The translations under genes and the position numbers were made by a program. 64,000 nt of DNA from Streptomyces sp. DSM 15324 (lineage in GTDB: Bacteria; Actinomycetota; Actinomycetes; Streptomycetales; Streptomycetaceae): NCBI RefSeq assembly GCF_001514285.1, contig NZ_KQ949037.1, positions 124,001 to 188,000 of the forward strand. Reading direction: 5' to 3'. The notes under the pieces were generated by a model, which ran no database searches, had not been told where the DNA came from, and saw only the letters and a program-made list of their open reading frames with translations. Below are positions 1 through 9,361 of the stretch, piece by piece. Each line of letters begins with the position of its first letter. Positions within the stretch are counted from its first letter, which is position 1.

Positions 1-1694
1 GTGATCAGCACCCCCTGGGAGGGCACCGCCGTCGGCTTGGACGACGGGTTCCGGAACCAGGCCTTGCGGCCCAGGTACCAGACGGCGGTCCAGTCGCCCC
101 AGGTGGCCGCGACCGCGAACTGCTGGCCGGTGGAGACCCGTGACGACAGGTCGTTCACCCCGGTCGTCGGGGTGCCCAGACCGGGGTCGGAGATCAGCGC
201 CGACTTCTCGTCGTGGTCGGCGTACAGCCGCACCGCACTGGAGCCGTGCGCCGCGCACGCCTTGCCCTTGCCGCCGCAGTCCACGTACGCGGGCCGGTTG
301 GTCGCGTAGTCCGGCCGGATCGTCACCACCGCGCTGCCCGCGCGCGCCGTGGGCTCCAGCGGCCGGCCCAGCAGCTCGAAGTAGTGCCGCCAGTCCCAGT
401 ACGGGCCCGGGTCGGTGTGCATACCGCCCACGTTCGCCGCGGTCGGGCCGGGCACGGTGTCATGGCCGAGGATGTGCTGCCGGTCCAGCGGAATGCCGTA
501 GCGCGCGGCGAGGAACGCCACCAGCCGCGCCGAGGACTTGTACATCGCCTCCGTGTACCAGGAGTCCGGCTGGGCGAGGAAGCCCTCGTGCTCCAGGCCG
601 ATCGAGTTGGCGTTGACGTACCAGTTGCCCGCGTGCCAGGCCACGTCCTTCACCCGTACGTGCTGGGCGATATGACCGTCGGTGGAGCGCAGCGAGTAGT
701 GCCAGGACACGTAGGTGGGGTCCTGGACGAGGTTGATGACCCCCTCCCAGCCGCCCTCGGTGTCATGGAGGACGATGTACCGGATCGGCGAGGACGCGGG
801 CCGGTCGGCCTCGTCGTGATTGCCGTAGTCGTCGGTGCCGAACGCCTCGTACGGTGCCGGGATCCGTTCGCAGGACACCCCCGGCGGGCACTCGGTGCCC
901 TCGGCCGAGCCCTGGCGCAGACCGGCCCGGTCGAGCTGGGTGATGCGGGGGTCCAGGTTCGGTTGGGCGGTCAGCGCGACCAGGTCGCCGCTGTCGGTGA
1001 CGCGCCGCTCGCCGGTGCGCATCACCTCGTACACGTCGTTGGCGTAGGCGGCGGCGGTCTCGCTGTCGTCCGCGCCCGAGAACCGGGCCACCGCGCCGTA
1101 CCAGTCCGCGGGGTCCTCGCTCAGCGGTTCGCCCAGGTACTCCTGGGCGTCGGCGAGCAGCGCGGCGCCGCCCGCCACATTGGCCGCCGGGTCCTTGCGC
1201 AGCTTCGCCGCGCTCAGCCCGGTCAGCTTCGCGGCCCGGGGCAGGGTGCGCAGCCGGGCCGGGATCTCGTCGCCCTCGGGGAGCCGCACCTGCGGGTGCC
1301 GGGCCCGGCGGGCGTCGTCGCCCCGGGCGTCCTCCGTGGCCTCGCTGTGGTGCGGGGTTCCGGCCAGCGCGGTACGGGCGTCCGTGAGGTGCATCGGGCC
1401 GTAGCCGCCGGTCACGCTGGGGGCCCCGGCGTGGGTGTCCCAGCGGGACTGGAGGTAGGAGACGCCCAGCAGCACGCTCTGCGGCACGTGGTAGCGGGCG
1501 GACGCCGAGGCGAACGCCCGCTGGAGACCGGACGGCCCGGTCCCGGCGGCCGACGGAGCCGCGCCGAGCAGGGGCAGCAGCAGAGCCGCCGAGGCGAGGG
1601 CCCCGGCGGCTCTTCGGGCGTGGACGGATGGTCGGGCGAGCACGGGTGGTCGGGCGTGGACGGATGGCCGGGGGTGGGTGACGGGTCCTGGCAA
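1..1694 (-). CDS. Secreted N-acetylmuramoyl-L-alanine amidase (3' end outside window)
   Basis: Partial gene reading leftwards off the window edge. The start is TTG at 1694, chosen because GAGGAGG lies five bases upstream. The protein begins with a basic stretch containing three six-residue repeats, then a hydrophobic signal segment (LLLPLLGAAPSAA) with cleavage expected near residue 50. Residues about 50-290 form a helical region of unclear family. From about 300 follows an Amidase_2/PGRP domain with the zinc-type motifs VLHDTEGG (about 311), IGLEHEGF (about 365) and HILGHDTVPGP (about 408). Known members cut the amide bond between MurNAc and the stem peptide of peptidoglycan outside the cell. 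The C-terminal part seen here (CGGKGKACAAHGSSAVRLYAD) suggests a wall-binding or SH3-like tail. The family call is firm; its physiological role (wall turnover, germination) is inference. Confidence 0.9.
   Translation of the reverse strand, partial: MPGPVTHPRPSVHARPPVLARPSVHARRAAGALASAALLLPLLGAAPSAAGTGPSGLQRAFASASARYHVPQSVLLGVSYLQSRWDTHAGAPSVTGGYGPMHLTDARTALAGTPHHSEATEDARGDDARRARHPQVRLPEGDEIPARLRTLPRAAKLTGLSAAKLRKDPAANVAGGAALLADAQEYLGEPLSEDPADWYGAVARFSGADDSETAAAYANDVYEVMRTGERRVTDSGDLVALTAQPNLDPRITQLDRAGLRQGSAEGTECPPGVSCERIPAPYEAFGTDDYGNHDEADRPASSPIRYIVLHDTEGGWEGVINLVQDPTYVSWHYSLRSTDGHIAQHVRVKDVAWHAGNWYVNANSIGLEHEGFLAQPDSWYTEAMYKSSARLVAFLAARYGIPLDRQHILGHDTVPGPTAANVGGMHTDPGPYWDWRHYFELLGRPLEPTARAGSAVVTIRPDYATNRPAYVDCGGKGKACAAHGSSAVRLYADHDEKSALISDPGLGTPTTGVNDLSSRVSTGQQFAVAATWGDWTAVWYLGRKAWFRNPSSKPTAVPSQGVLI
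1614..1667. repeat. Three tandem 18-bp repeats in the amidase N-terminus
   Basis: The unit TCGGGCGTGGACGGATGG occurs at 1614-1631 and 1650-1667, with a diverged copy (TCGGGCGAGCACGGGTGG) at 1632-1649. On the coding (minus) strand the repeats stay in frame and give PSVHAR, PPVLAR, PSVHAR in the positively charged region ahead of the signal sequence. The array lengthens the n-region and leaves the reading frame intact. Confidence 0.85.
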
Positions 1695-1782
1695 AGCGGC
1701 CTCCTCGATCTGCCGATAGCCCGTCAATCATGACCGCATAAGGGACATTTACGGCGGTAGCCACGCACGGTCAGCGACGCAC

Positions 1783-1826
1783 GGAGGGCCGCGGTGCGTC
1801 CCCCTTCCGGCGCACCGCGGCCCTCC
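1783..1826 (-). terminator. Strong hairpin after the kinase-like gene
   Basis: The arms GGAGGGCCGCGGTGCG (1783-1798) and CGCACCGCGGCCCTCC (1811-1826) are perfectly complementary over 16 bp, with a 12-nt loop. The hairpin sits just downstream of the stop of the leftward gene at 1840 and upstream of the amidase start. It probably ends transcription of that gene. There is no U-tract, which is usual in Streptomyces. Confidence 0.75.
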
Positions 1827-1839
1827 GCCCTCGGTCCCC

Positions 1840-2976
1840 TCAGCGCGTGCCGACCGCCGCGCGCACGGCCCGGCGGGCCAGCTGGCAGTCGTCGTGCAGC
1901 CGCCGCAGCAGCAGCCGCTGTTCCTCGCCGGACGGCACGGCACCCGCGGGGGCCGTCCCCGCGGCCGTCGGGGCCGTGTCCTGCATCGAACGCTGCACGG
2001 CCGTCTCGTAGGTGCGGATCTCCCGGGTCAGCACCAGCATCAGGTTCACCAGGAAGGCGTCCCGGGAGGCCGGCCCCGCCGACTGGGCGATCTGGCTGAT
2101 CTGACGGCGCGCCACCGGCGCGTCACCGAGGACCGACCACAGCGTCGCCAGGTCGTAGCCCGGCAGGTACCAGCCCGCGTGCTCCCAGTCCACCAGCACT
2201 GGACCGGCCGGTGAGACGAGGATGTTCGACAGGAGGGCGTCGCCGTGGCAGAACTGGCCCATGCCCTGCCGGCCCGCGGAGGCCGCGATGCCGTGCAGCA
2301 GCTTCTGCAGGTCGCCCAGGTCCCGGTCGGTGAGCAGCCCCAGCTCGTGGTAGCGGGAGATCCGGGCCGCGTAGTCCAGGGGCGCGTCGAAGGTGCCCGC
2401 CGGTGGCCGCCAGGCGTTCAGCCGGCAGATCGCGCCGAGTGCCGCCCTGATGTCCGCCCGCGGCGGAGCCTCGGTGGGGTGCCGCTGGAGGGCCGCCACC
2501 CGCCCCGGCATCCGCTCGATCACCAGGGTGCAGTTGTCCGGGTCCGCCGCGATCAGTCTCGGCACCCGCACCGGGGGGCGCTGCCGGACGAACGTGCGGT
2601 ACGACGCTATTTCGTGCCGGATCCGATCGGCCCAGCCGGGCGAGTGGTCCAGTAAACACTTCGCGACGGCCGTACTGCGGCCCGTCGTGCCGACCAGCAG
2701 TACCGAGCGTCCGCTCCGGCGCAGCACCTGCACCGGGGCGAACTCCGGACAGATCCGGTGCACCGAGGCGATCGCGGTGCGCAACTGGGTGCCCTGCGGG
2801 CCGGACAGGTCGAGCCTGCCGCTGAGCGGCTGGGTGCCGAGCCCCGCTGGACGGCGGACGCCGCCCGCGCCGAGCGCGGGGGCCACCGTCCGCGCGGGGG
2901 CGAGATAGGGGCCGCCGCCCGGGCGGGGGTGCAGCGGCCGGGGCGGGGCGGACACGGAGGACGATGCTGCGTACAT
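1840..2976 (-). CDS. APH/choline-kinase-fold phosphotransferase
   Basis: A 378-residue protein. The ATG at 2976 (MYAASSSV) is preferred over in-frame starts upstream because AAGGGA precedes it and the upstream residues look like untranslated leader. The first about 85 residues are rich in Pro, Gly and Ala. The kinase-like domain follows, with VAKCLLDHS as a likely phosphate-binding lysine region, the Brenner-type catalytic motif [12 protein letters not shown] (His-Gly-Asp) and the metal-binding [15 protein letters not shown]. Members phosphorylate aminoglycosides, choline, homoserine or unknown small alcohols; the substrate cannot be read here. The gene stands alone between the amidase and the divergently transcribed nsdB-like gene, and a 16-bp hairpin follows it. 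Resistance is one possibility, but no evidence favours it. Confidence 0.8.
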   Translation of the reverse strand: MYAASSSVSAPPRPLHPRPGGGPYLAPARTVAPALGAGGVRRPAGLGTQPLSGRLDLSGPQGTQLRTAIASVHRICPEFAPVQVLRRSGRSVLLVGTTGRSTAVAKCLLDHSPGWADRIRHEIASYRTFVRQRPPVRVPRLIAADPDNCTLVIERMPGRVAALQRHPTEAPPRADIRAALGAICRLNAWRPPAGTFDAPLDYAARISRYHELGLLTDRDLGDLQKLLHGIAASAGRQGMGQFCHGDALLSNILVSPAGPVLVDWEHAGWYLPGYDLATLWSVLGDAPVARRQISQIAQSAGPASRDAFLVNLMLVLTREIRTYETAVQRSMQDTAPTAAGTAPAGAVPSGEEQRLLLRRLHDDCQLARRAVRAAVGTR

Positions 2977-3207
2977 GGGCGGAACAGATCCCTTCGTGTG
3001 CCTGCGAGTCAAAGCGCTGCCCCGACCGACCACCCGGGTGCACCCTGGGGAATGTCCCTAGGCGACCGGGTCGGGGTGGCGCGTTCCTACCTGACACCCG
3101 TCGCCCAGTGGCACACCATCTGGCGGACCATGGCGAACCCTGGCGAATAGTCGCTCGGCAACTTTCACCGGGCTACTGTCAACTCAGCCGAGAACCTGGG
3201 GGCTTAC

Positions 3208-4710
3208 GTGAGCGGACAACCCAACACCCGCCTGGCGGACCTGTTCGGCCTGGCCGGCTGGTCCAAGGGTGAACTCGCGAGGCTGGTCAACCGGCAGGCG
3301 GCGGCCATGGGCCACCCCCAGCTGTCGACCGACACCTCCCGGGTGCGGCGGTGGATCGACACGGGAGAGATCCCGCGCGATCCCGTGCCGCGGGTGCTGG
3401 CGGCCCTGTTCACCGAGCGTCTCGGCCGTGTCGTGACCATTGAGGACCTCGGTCTGGTCCGGCACGGGCGTACGGGGAAACGGCCGGGCGGCGGGAGCGC
3501 AGAACATCCCGACGGCTTGCCGTGGGCGCCCGAACGGACTGCCGCGGTCCTCACCGAATTCACGGGAATGGACCTCATGCTCAACCGACGCGGCTTGGTG
3601 GGCGCGGGTGCCGCGCTCGCCGCGGGATCAGCACTCAGCAGCGCCATGTACGAATGGCTGCACACCGACCCCACTCTCTCCGCCGACGCTCCCGTCCTCG
3701 ACAACCCGCTCCTCCCGCAGGCCGACCCCGCCGGGTTCGACCGCTACGAGGCCGCTCCCATCGGGACGGAGGAGATCGAGGAACTGGAGCGCTCGGTCGA
3801 GGTGTTCCGAGCCTGGGACGCGGCCCGCGGAGGCGGGCTGCAACGCAAGGCCGTCGTGGGACAGCTCAACGAGGTGGGCGGCATGCTCGCCTACCACCAT
3901 CCTGCCCATCTCCAGCGGCGCCTGTGGGGCGTCGCCGCCAACCTCGCCGTCCTCGCCGGCTGGATGTCGCACGACGTCGGCCTCGAACCCACCGCCCAGA
4001 AGTACTTCGTCATCGCCGCCCATGCCGCACGGGAGGGCGGCGACCGGCCGCGGGCGGGGGAGGCGCTCTCCCGCGCGGCCCGCCAGATGGTCCATCTCGG
4101 GCGGCCCGACGAGGCCCTGGACCTGATGAAGCTGGCCCAGTCCGGCTCCGGCAGCCAGGTGCTGCCCCGGACCCGGGCGATGTTCCACACCATCGAGGCC
4201 TGGGCGCAGGCGTCGATGGGCAAGGGCCAGGCCATGCGCCGCACCCTGGGCCAGGCGGAGGACCTCTTCGTCTCCGACCGGGCCGACGTGGAACCGCCGT
4301 CCTGGATGCAGACCTTCAGGGACGAGGATCTGTACGGCATGCAGGCCCTGGCCTACCGCACCCTGGCCGAGTTCGAGCCGCAGGCGGCCGTCCACGCCCA
4401 GTACTACGCGGAGAAGGCCCTGGCGCTCCGGGTCGACGGACGGGAGCGGTCGAAGATCTTCGACCATCTGTCCATGGCCTCGGCCTGCTTCATCGCCGAC
4501 GACCCGGAACAGGCGGACCGTTACGCACGGCTGGCCCTGATGTCGATGGGCTCGAACTCCTCCCGTCGCACGTGGGACCGGCTGCGCGAGATGTACCGGC
4601 TCACCGCGGAGTACGCCGGCTATCCGAGCATCAGTGAACTGCGGGAGCAGATCAGGCAGGCGCTGCCCAGGCCGAGGGGAGGTCGGGGCGGCAACACCGC
4701 CCAGGCGTGA
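3208..4710 (+). CDS. nsdB: NsdA/NsdB-type TPR regulator of differentiation
   Basis: A 500-residue protein starting at GTG 3208 behind CTGGGGGC. Residues 1-85 look like a DNA-binding domain of the type found in this family (LFGLAGWSKGELARLVN, then RVRRWIDTGEIPRDPVPRVL). Residues about 130-155 carry a hydrophobic stretch (GLVGAGAALAAGSALSS), and the C-terminal half is helical with tetratricopeptide-like repeats. This matches the Streptomyces NsdA/NsdB proteins, which repress sporulation and antibiotic production. The symbol nsdB is chosen because chaplin, sigL-like and clpP3/clpP4 genes in this window are neighbours of nsdB in S. coelicolor (from memory). Distinguishing it from nsdA needs a sequence comparison. 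It is monocistronic and convergent with the phosphatase gene. Confidence 0.75.
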   Translation: MSGQPNTRLADLFGLAGWSKGELARLVNRQAAAMGHPQLSTDTSRVRRWIDTGEIPRDPVPRVLAALFTERLGRVVTIEDLGLVRHGRTGKRPGGGSAEHPDGLPWAPERTAAVLTEFTGMDLMLNRRGLVGAGAALAAGSALSSAMYEWLHTDPTLSADAPVLDNPLLPQADPAGFDRYEAAPIGTEEIEELERSVEVFRAWDAARGGGLQRKAVVGQLNEVGGMLAYHHPAHLQRRLWGVAANLAVLAGWMSHDVGLEPTAQKYFVIAAHAAREGGDRPRAGEALSRAARQMVHLGRPDEALDLMKLAQSGSGSQVLPRTRAMFHTIEAWAQASMGKGQAMRRTLGQAEDLFVSDRADVEPPSWMQTFRDEDLYGMQALAYRTLAEFEPQAAVHAQYYAEKALALRVDGRERSKIFDHLSMASACFIADDPEQADRYARLALMSMGSNSSRRTWDRLREMYRLTAEYAGYPSISELREQIRQALPRPRGGRGGNTAQA

Positions 4711-4743
4711 GGACGTCGTCGGTAAGCATTGATGATCAGTTGA

Positions 4744-6126
4744 TCACCGGGTGACCCGGGCGACGAGCACGCAGGCCTCGTCGTCGCGCCCGCTCTCGCC
4801 GCACACCTCCATCACCGTCCGCAGGCAGTCCTCGGCGGTGCGCGCCTCGTGGAAGCGGGGGGCGAGATCGAGCAGTCGGTGCGTCCGGTCGCCGGGCACC
4901 AGTGCGGCGGTGTGCAGCACCAGCAGGTCGCCCGTCGCGAGGGTCGCTTCGGCCTGTCCGTAGACGGCGCCCGTGGTGGCGCCCAGGAGAACACCTTCGG
5001 GTGTGTCGAGCCGGCACCCCGTTCCGTCGCGGAACAGCAGCGGGGCGGGGTGTCCGGCCTGCGCCCAGGTGAGGGTGCGGTCGTCGGGCCGGTAGCGGCA
5101 GCACAGGGCGCCGGCCAGCACCGGTTGCGCGGTGGCGTCGAGTAACTGGTTGAGCCAGCCCATCAGTTGGGCGGGTGCCGTACCGGCCATGCCCATGCCG
5201 CGCAGGGCGCCCAGCAGCATCGCCGTGTCGGTGGCGACGGACGGGCCGTGGCCGGTGAGGTCGCCGACACTCAGCAGGGTGCGGCCGTCGGGCAGTTCGA
5301 GGGCGTCGTACCAGTCCCCGCCGAGGCGTGAGCCGGTCGCGGCGGGCAGCCGGGCGGCGGCGAGGTCCAGGGTGCCGGTGCTCGGCTGCGGCAGCCGCTG
5401 GGCACCGGGTCCGAACGGGGGCACGGCCTCGTGCGGTTCGACCGCCGGCCGGCGCTCGCTCTGGGCGCGCTGCCGGTGGCGTCGCAGCGAGTCCCGGGTC
5501 CTGCGCACCTCGCTCTGGCTGCGGCGCAGTTCGCTGACGTCCCGCAGCACGGCCCACATCGAGGCGGTGCCGCCGTCGGAGTCGAGCACGGGCTCGCCCA
5601 TCATGTGCACGGTCCGCACCCCGCCGTCGGGGCGTACGACGCGGAACTCGCCGTCGATGGGCCGGGCGTCCACCAGACAGTCCGTGACCATCGCGGTGAG
5701 CTTCGGGCGGTCCTCCTCCAGGACGAGGGAGGGCAGTTCGTCGAGGGTGAGTGCGGGGGTGGCCGGGTCGCGGCCGAGGATGCCGTAGAGCTCGGCGGAC
5801 CAGAGCGCGTCGTCCGCCAGCAAGTTCCACTCCGCGCTGCCGACCCGGCTGAGCAGTGAGTCCCGGGGGGCGGCGGCGGGAGCCGGCGGCGGACCGTCCC
5901 GGAGCTGGGCCAGGTGGGCGTCGAGGTCCTCCAGCTGATGCAGCGCCAGGTCGTACAGCGCGCGCTGCCAGCGGCCCTGCGGGTCCCCGGTGTCGATGTC
6001 CCGGGCGTCCCTGCGTACGGCGTCGACGTCGACCTTGAGCCGTCGCGTCTGCGAGATCAGCGCGTCGACCGAGCCGCGTCCCGGCGGCTGGGCGGCGGGA
6101 TGGTCCGCAGGCAGATGGGACGGCAT
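4744..6126 (-). CDS. PAS-PP2C (SpoIIE-type) protein phosphatase
   Basis: A 460-residue protein. The ATG at 6126 (MPSHLPADH) is chosen over upstream in-frame starts because GGAG lies six bases before it. A PAS_3-type sensor domain spans roughly residues 105-205 (WSAELYGILGRDP through VLRDVSELRRSQ). The PP2C/SpoIIE domain spans about 250-460 with the metal-binding aspartate motifs GGDWYDALELPDG and GDLTGHGP and the C-terminal RDDEACVLV. Such proteins dephosphorylate anti-anti-sigma factors, releasing SigB-family sigma factors in response to a PAS-sensed signal. Streptomyces has dozens of them. The anti-sigma/SigB-like pair at 47-48 kb could be a distant client, but nothing here links them directly. 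It is convergent with the nsdB-like gene, 33 bp apart. Confidence 0.88.
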   Translation of the reverse strand: MPSHLPADHPAAQPPGRGSVDALISQTRRLKVDVDAVRRDARDIDTGDPQGRWQRALYDLALHQLEDLDAHLAQLRDGPPPAPAAAPRDSLLSRVGSAEWNLLADDALWSAELYGILGRDPATPALTLDELPSLVLEEDRPKLTAMVTDCLVDARPIDGEFRVVRPDGGVRTVHMMGEPVLDSDGGTASMWAVLRDVSELRRSQSEVRRTRDSLRRHRQRAQSERRPAVEPHEAVPPFGPGAQRLPQPSTGTLDLAAARLPAATGSRLGGDWYDALELPDGRTLLSVGDLTGHGPSVATDTAMLLGALRGMGMAGTAPAQLMGWLNQLLDATAQPVLAGALCCRYRPDDRTLTWAQAGHPAPLLFRDGTGCRLDTPEGVLLGATTGAVYGQAEATLATGDLLVLHTAALVPGDRTHRLLDLAPRFHEARTAEDCLRTVMEVCGESGRDDEACVLVARVTR

Positions 6127-6475
6127 GACGTACTCCGATGCGGGGACGGTGCGACGAACGGGGACGGAAGGGCCGTTACGACTGTTGCACAGCCCGCGAC
6201 GGCGTGTAAGGGATTTGGCAACACACGATTCGGTGGTGCCTCTGGCATATGCCTCCGTCCCCGAGGCGGGCTCGCGGCGGTGCTGGTCATATGCCCGGAG
6301 GCAGGTCAAGTCGTAGGTGAACTACGTGACTTGAGGGACCGGAGGGGGCTACGGGAAGACCGTCGGCCGCCTGTTCGGCGGCCGTATGTTCAGGTCATCG
6401 ATGCCGTGACGCAGATCACACCAAGTGGCACCCGCTTTCCCGTAATGCGAGCGGCGCCCGCGGGGTCCTACAAGC
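6127..6475. promoter_or_regulatory. Divergent intergenic region, 349 bp
   Basis: This stretch separates the leftward phosphatase gene from the rightward SsgA-like gene, so it should hold both promoters. The strongest element seen is a hairpin at 6364-6384, arms CGGCCGCC and GGCGGCCG with a 5-nt loop, about 90 bp before the SsgA-like start. The segment 6184-6240 has a lower GC content than its surroundings and is a plausible promoter area for the phosphatase. No convincing gene was seen. Confidence 0.5.
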
Positions 6476-6889
6476 ATGGACATCACCCTCGAACAGCCCG
6501 TCCGCGCGCGCCTGATCACCGCCGAGGACCAGGAACTGCCCGTCGCCGCGACGCTCCGCTACGCCGCCGCCGACCCGTTCGCCGTGCACCTCGACTTCCC
6601 GGCGGAGATCTCCCTCGCCGAGGAGGCCGCGACCTGGACCTTCGGCCGCACCCTGCTGCAGGAGGGCCTGAGCGGCCCCGCCGGCACCGGTGACGTGCAC
6701 ATCTGGCCCTGCGGACCGTCCCGGACGGTGGTGGAGCTGCACTCGCCGTTCGGCATGGCCCTGCTCCGGTTCGACACCTTCGCCCTGCGCCGCTTCCTGC
6801 TGCGCAGCTACGCCGTGGTCCCCGCGGGACGCGAGGACGTGGGGGCAGCCGTCGACGAGGGGCTGCAATCCCTGTTCGGCAATGTCTGA
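6476..6889 (+). CDS. SsgA-like protein (SALP)
   Basis: A 137-residue protein starting at ATG 6476. The sequence has the SALP signature order: PVAATLRYAAADPFAVHLDF, then WTFGRTLLQEGL, GTGDVHIWPCG, VVELHSPFGMALLRF, and a C-terminal helix ALRRFLLRSYAVVPAG. SALPs are small actinomycete proteins that control steps of sporulation-specific cell division and wall remodelling, for example SsgB recruiting FtsZ. The sequence is not SsgB, whose N-terminus differs. Which SALP subtype (C-G) it represents cannot be decided by eye. No clear ribosome-binding site is visible, so translation may depend on a short or absent leader. It is followed 12 bp later by a convergent oxidoreductase gene. Confidence 0.85.
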   Translation: MDITLEQPVRARLITAEDQELPVAATLRYAAADPFAVHLDFPAEISLAEEAATWTFGRTLLQEGLSGPAGTGDVHIWPCGPSRTVVELHSPFGMALLRFDTFALRRFLLRSYAVVPAGREDVGAAVDEGLQSLFGNV

Positions 6890-6901
6890 GGCGGGGCGGC
6901 G

Positions 6902-7927
6902 TCAGTCGTCGTGCCCGGCGTACAACGCGGGACGCCCGGCGAGGGCGATGCCGACGCGCCCGCCGCTCTCCAGTGCCCGTACGCCGGCCTCCGCGACGGC
7001 GGAGGCCGCGTAACCGTCCCAGGCCGTCGGGCCGGTGACCCGCCCCCGCCGGGCGGCGTCGACCCAGGCCTGCACCTCGCGGTCGTAGGCCGCCGCGAAG
7101 CGGACCAGGTAGTCCTGCGGCACCTCGGTCGCCGCGTCGCCGCGCGAGGTCACCAGCATCCCGTGGTCGTCGCCGATGCGCGCGCTGCCCGCCTCGCACA
7201 CGGCCTCGCAGCGCACCTGGTACCCGAAGCCGCAGTTGACGAAGACCTCCACGTCCACCAGGACGCCCCCGTCGGTCTCGAACACCACGAACTGCGGGTC
7301 GAGCAGCCCGTGCGGAGCGCCGAAGGAGGGGCGCGGCCGCAGCACGGAGACCGCCGTCAGTTCCTGGCCGAGCAGCCAGCGGGCCGCGTCGATCTCGTGC
7401 GAGACCGAACTGTCGATCAGCATGGCGCTGGTGAAGTCCGGCGGCGAGGAGACGTTGCGGTGCACGCAGTGCAGCATCAGGGGCCGCCCGAGCCGTCCGC
7501 CGTCCAGCAGCGCCTTGAGCCGCCGGTACTCGCCGTCGTGACGGCGCATGAACCCGACCTGGGTCAGCCGCCGGCCGAGCCGCGCCTCCGCCTCGACGAC
7601 GCGCAGGGCCCCGGCCGGGTCCGGCACCATCGGCTTCTCGCACAGCACGGGAAGCCCCCGGGCGAGCGCCGCGAGCAGGGCCTCCTCGTGCGCGGGGCCG
7701 GGCGAGGCGATCAGCACGGCCTCCACCCCGGGGGCGTCCAGCGCGGCCTCGGTCTCGGTGTGCACCAGGACCCCGTCGATCCCGGCGACGGCCTCCTTCG
7801 CCCGCGCCCGGTCGGGATCGGCCACGGCGGCGACCCTGGCCCCGCTCACCACCCGGTCGAGGCGCCGTACGTGGTCCGCCCCCATGTGCCCGGCCCCCAG
7901 CACCGCCACACCCAGCAGGTCACCCAC
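6902..7927 (-). CDS. Gfo/Idh/MocA-family oxidoreductase
   Basis: A 341-residue protein. GTG at 7927 ([16 protein letters not shown]) is preferred because AGGGAG lies five bases upstream. The N-terminus is a Rossmann NAD(P)-binding motif ([18 protein letters not shown]), followed by CEKPM, the family's conserved lysine-containing motif at the sugar-binding site, and a C-terminal domain with [16 protein letters not shown] supplying the catalytic His region. Members oxidise or reduce inositols and sugars; myo-inositol 2-dehydrogenase is the closest type by motif. No inositol transport or catabolic genes are adjacent, so the substrate stays open. The gene is convergent with the SsgA-like gene and stands apart from the baeRF3 gene. 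Confidence 0.85.
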   Translation of the reverse strand: MGDLLGVAVLGAGHMGADHVRRLDRVVSGARVAAVADPDRARAKEAVAGIDGVLVHTETEAALDAPGVEAVLIASPGPAHEEALLAALARGLPVLCEKPMVPDPAGALRVVEAEARLGRRLTQVGFMRRHDGEYRRLKALLDGGRLGRPLMLHCVHRNVSSPPDFTSAMLIDSSVSHEIDAARWLLGQELTAVSVLRPRPSFGAPHGLLDPQFVVFETDGGVLVDVEVFVNCGFGYQVRCEAVCEAGSARIGDDHGMLVTSRGDAATEVPQDYLVRFAAAYDREVQAWVDAARRGRVTGPTAWDGYAASAVAEAGVRALESGGRVGIALAGRPALYAGHDD

Positions 7928-8055
7928 GCGCGCTCCCTCTCCCCGCCGACGATCGTCCCGTAGCGTACGCGGGGCGGGTGGCGGGGCGGCAGGGGCGGCG
8001 CCGCCCACGGGAAGCGGGAGCGGCCGGTACCGCAGGGCTCAGAACCGCAGGGCGG

Positions 8056-9150
8056 TCAGTACCGCAGGACTCCCGCGATCCCGGCCTCGTTCCCCAGTGT
8101 GCCGTCCGGGACGAAGCGCACGTCGGCGCCCGTCTCCAGGCACTGCTCCACGATCTCGTCCACGATGTCCTCGCGGGCGTCGAGGTCGCCGCTCGCGGCG
8201 GGGATCAGATGGTCTCCGTCGTCGCGCACGGTCACCCGGTAGTTCTCCTCGACGGCGAGCAGCCGGACCCGGCCCTCGCGGGCGTTCTGCCACACCTCGT
8301 CCACCCCGGCCGCGAACTCCTTGCGGCCGAGGGCCGACTCGAGCGCACGGCTGACCGTGTCCACGCTGCGGCGGGCCTCGGCGGCGACCATCGGCCGCAC
8401 CGCCTGCCACACCGACTCCGGGGTGCCGTGCGACAGCCCGCCGTGCGGGACGTGCACCGCGGCGCGGGTGACCGTGCCGAGCTCGTCCAGGGCCGAGAGG
8501 GCCGCCTGCGCACCGGTGACGTACAGCGGCCGCGCGGCCAGCCGCAGCAGCCGGTTCATCGCGAGGTCGGCCTCGCGCAGGAAGTGACGGGTGTCCTCGT
8601 CGCGGAAGGTGCTCGGTGTGTCGCCGATCTGCTCCCGGCGCTCGGCGTCGAAGTTCTCCTGGCGGCGGACCATCGGAAAACCGCCCAGGTGCTCCTCCGT
8701 GACCCGCTCGGGCCCGCCGTTCCACAGGGTGACCCGGTCGGCGGAGACCGACAGCACCCAGTACGGCCGCTCGGCCGCCTGCGCGGAGACCAGGTTGCGG
8801 GTCAGGAAGGTGTCCGAGAGCACGACCCGCTCCGGCACCGGACGGCCCAGCGACCACACCTGGTGCTCCCCGGGCGCGGCGAAGATCACCAGCCCGTCCT
8901 CGGTGTACGTCAGGTCGACCTCGGCCAGCGCCCGGTCGAGCTGGTGGGCGACGTCGGCGCGCCGCTCGCGGGTGACGCCCGGGTCGGATTCGAGCTGTTT
9001 CTTCGCCTCGGCCACGACATTGCGCAGCCGGACCCGGTCCTGGGCGTTGTCCGGCTCCCGGCGATGTGTGGGGGTCAGCACGGAGACCGCGGGATAGGGG
9101 CGCGGGCGGCGCAGTTCGGAGAGGGTCGCGGGGCTGAGTGCGTGCTCCAT
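8056..9150 (-). CDS. baeRF3-family protein (bacterial release-factor eRF1-like fold)
   Basis: A 364-residue protein. The start is ATG 9150 (MEHALSPATL); the reading frame stays open upstream, but there is no start signal there. A TATGGT sequence ends six bases before this ATG, suggesting a leaderless transcript. The N-terminus (YPAVSVLTPTHRREPDNAQDRVRLRNVV) is typical of the baeRF_family3 group, which shares a fold with the archaeal/eukaryotic release factor eRF1. The middle holds a variable domain and the C-terminus an L7Ae-like region (ADVRFVPDGTLGNEAGIAGVLRY). Family members are proposed to act on stalled ribosomes or to bind RNA, but none is well characterised. Older annotations often call these chemotaxis proteins without basis. 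Confidence 0.7.
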   Translation of the reverse strand: MEHALSPATLSELRRPRPYPAVSVLTPTHRREPDNAQDRVRLRNVVAEAKKQLESDPGVTRERRADVAHQLDRALAEVDLTYTEDGLVIFAAPGEHQVWSLGRPVPERVVLSDTFLTRNLVSAQAAERPYWVLSVSADRVTLWNGGPERVTEEHLGGFPMVRRQENFDAERREQIGDTPSTFRDEDTRHFLREADLAMNRLLRLAARPLYVTGAQAALSALDELGTVTRAAVHVPHGGLSHGTPESVWQAVRPMVAAEARRSVDTVSRALESALGRKEFAAGVDEVWQNAREGRVRLLAVEENYRVTVRDDGDHLIPAASGDLDAREDIVDEIVEQCLETGADVRFVPDGTLGNEAGIAGVLRY

Positions 9151-9361
9151 ATGAGCACCATAGGACCGATTCACCCATGGGGCATTCGGGGTAATGCGCG
9201 CACAACCGGTCGACGGGCGGCCGCGTTGGCCGAGGCCGACCGGGGTGCCGACCGGGGTGCTCGCGGAAGTCCCGGAATTCCTCGGCGTACGACCGTGACG
9301 ACGCCCCCGGCCGCCGGTTACCGTACGCGTCAGTAACCGGGACGCACCGCAGGAGGCACCC

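Noticed and set aside
213-1733. Long plus-strand open frame of over 500 codons opposite the amidase
   Set aside because: The minus strand carries a recognisable signal peptide and Amidase_2 motifs; the plus frame is an artefact of high GC in third positions.
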